Source of the DNA: Alphaproteobacteria bacterium
GTDB taxonomy: Bacteria; Pseudomonadota; Alphaproteobacteria; Rhodobacterales; Rhodobacteraceae
Direction: 5' to 3'
DNA: 64,000 bases
Assembly: GCA_030431825.1 (NCBI GenBank)
Contig: JAUIIJ010000018.1
Coordinates: 21,219-85,218 of the forward strand
A model generated the notes under the pieces. The model saw only the letters and a program-made list of their open reading frames with translations, did not search any database and was not told the DNA's origin. The stretch's first letter is position 1, and every line of letters starts with the position of its first letter. A program made the translations under genes and the position numbers. Shown in pieces: positions 63,383-64,000 of this stretch.

Positions 63383-64000
63383 ATGTCCAGCCACGGCACC
63401 CCGATTCCGATGATGTCAGCCCCTTGCGGGGCGTTGTCCGGCGTGGCCGATGTGCCTGGGGACAAGTCGATTTCGCACCGCTCGATCATCCTGGGCGCGA
63501 TGGCGGTTGGCGAGACCCGGATCACCGGGTTGCTCGAGGGCGAGGATGTGCTCGACACCGCGAAGGCGATGCGGGCCTTCGGGGCCGGGGTCGAGCGGGA
63601 CGAGGACGGTACCTGGCGCGTGCATGGCGTCGGCGTCGGTGGGTTCGCGGAGCCCGACCAGGTCATCGATTGCGGCAATTCCGGCACCGGCGTGCGGCTG
63701 ATCATGGGCGCGATGGCGACCTGCCCGATCAGCGCGACCTTTACCGGCGATGCCAGCCTGAACAAGCGCCCGATGGCGCGGGTGACCGATCCGCTGGCCC
63801 TGTTCGGGGTCCGTGCGGTGGGGCGCTCGGGCGGGCGGCTGCCGATGACCATCGTGGGGGCGGCGGATCCGGTGCCGGTGCGATACCGGGTGCCGGTGCC
63901 CTCGGCGCAGGTGAAATCCGCCGTTCTGCTGGCCGGGTTGAACGCGCCGGGCCAGACCGTGGTGATCGAAAAGGAGGCCACCCGCGATCATTCGGAGCGG
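63383..64000 (+). CDS. aroA: 5-enolpyruvylshikimate-3-phosphate synthase, class II-like, N-terminal part
   Basis: The first 206 codons of the EPSP synthase gene, cut by the window end. The enzyme joins shikimate-3-phosphate and PEP in aromatic amino acid synthesis. Visible motifs: [10 protein letters not shown] at residues 25-34, [14 protein letters not shown], and [14 protein letters not shown] near residue 175; the overall pattern resembles the class II (CP4-like) branch. At the PEP-site loop GNSGTG the residue at 101 is Gly, as in E. coli, not the Ala of CP4. GGAGAGG precedes ATG 63383. Confidence 0.95.
   Translation, partial: MSSHGTPIPMMSAPCGALSGVADVPGDKSISHRSIILGAMAVGETRITGLLEGEDVLDTAKAMRAFGAGVERDEDGTWRVHGVGVGGFAEPDQVIDCGNSGTGVRLIMGAMATCPISATFTGDASLNKRPMARVTDPLALFGVRAVGRSGGRLPMTIVGAADPVPVRYRVPVPSAQVKSAVLLAGLNAPGQTVVIEKEATRDHSER

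Overview
The window is chromosomal DNA of a high-GC alphaproteobacterium, very probably a member of the Rhodobacterales (Roseobacter group). The evidence is a SAM/SAH-type riboswitch in front of metK (a riboswitch class known from Rhodobacterales), the block ybeY-corC-lnt-metK-trmB, the block perM-hdaA-ppk-ppx, a short ProRS without editing domain, and a propionyl-CoA carboxylase/methylmalonyl-CoA mutase cluster with an scfR-type regulator. I see no phage, IS element, CRISPR array, rRNA or tRNA gene. Most of the window is ordinary core genome.

Layout. 0-3.2 kb: Bax-inhibitor family protein, DUF1127 protein, LysR regulator, quinone oxidoreductase. 3.5-9.7 kb: XRE regulator, histidinol-phosphatase, two tail-to-tail purine deaminases (8-oxoguanine and guanine), MgtE, 5-formyl-THF cyclo-ligase. 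9.7-16.3 kb: a globin, YmdB-type phosphoesterase, EamA exporter, and two SLC13/TrkA-C permeases of equal length pointing at each other around a glutamine amidotransferase. 16.3-17.9 kb: a low-GC islet with a membrane protein and a secreted beta-rich protein, preceded by a perfect palindrome. 18-27.7 kb: YebC, ArgP/LysE divergent pair, EamA exporter, DUF1036 protein, betI-betC-betA without betB, a nuclease and a YdcH protein.

27.7-39.1 kb is the propionate locus: scfR, an MFS exporter, pccB, four small unknown or lipoprotein genes, pccA, a DUF4174 gene and methylmalonyl-CoA mutase. The palindrome TTTGCAAA, the core of sites bound by related RamB/PrpR regulators, occurs twice in front of scfR and once in front of pccB, suggesting a local regulon. 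39.2-53.1 kb: DjlA-like protein, a phosphatase/nuclease, ppx, ppk, hdaA, an AI-2E-type permease, proS, two glycosyltransferases, lolC/lolD and a zincin lipoprotein.

53.2-58.2 kb holds the least familiar part: after a KDG-kinase-like gene comes a two-gene unit encoding a 1049-residue protein with a papain-like cysteine motif (QGPVGSCF) and a 148-residue acidic partner. It has lower GC than its surroundings and lies immediately beside ybeY, where phoH is usually found. This is the best candidate for an undescribed system. 58.2-64 kb returns to core genes: ybeY, corC, lnt, the riboswitch, metK, trmB and the 5' part of a class II-like aroA that runs off the window.
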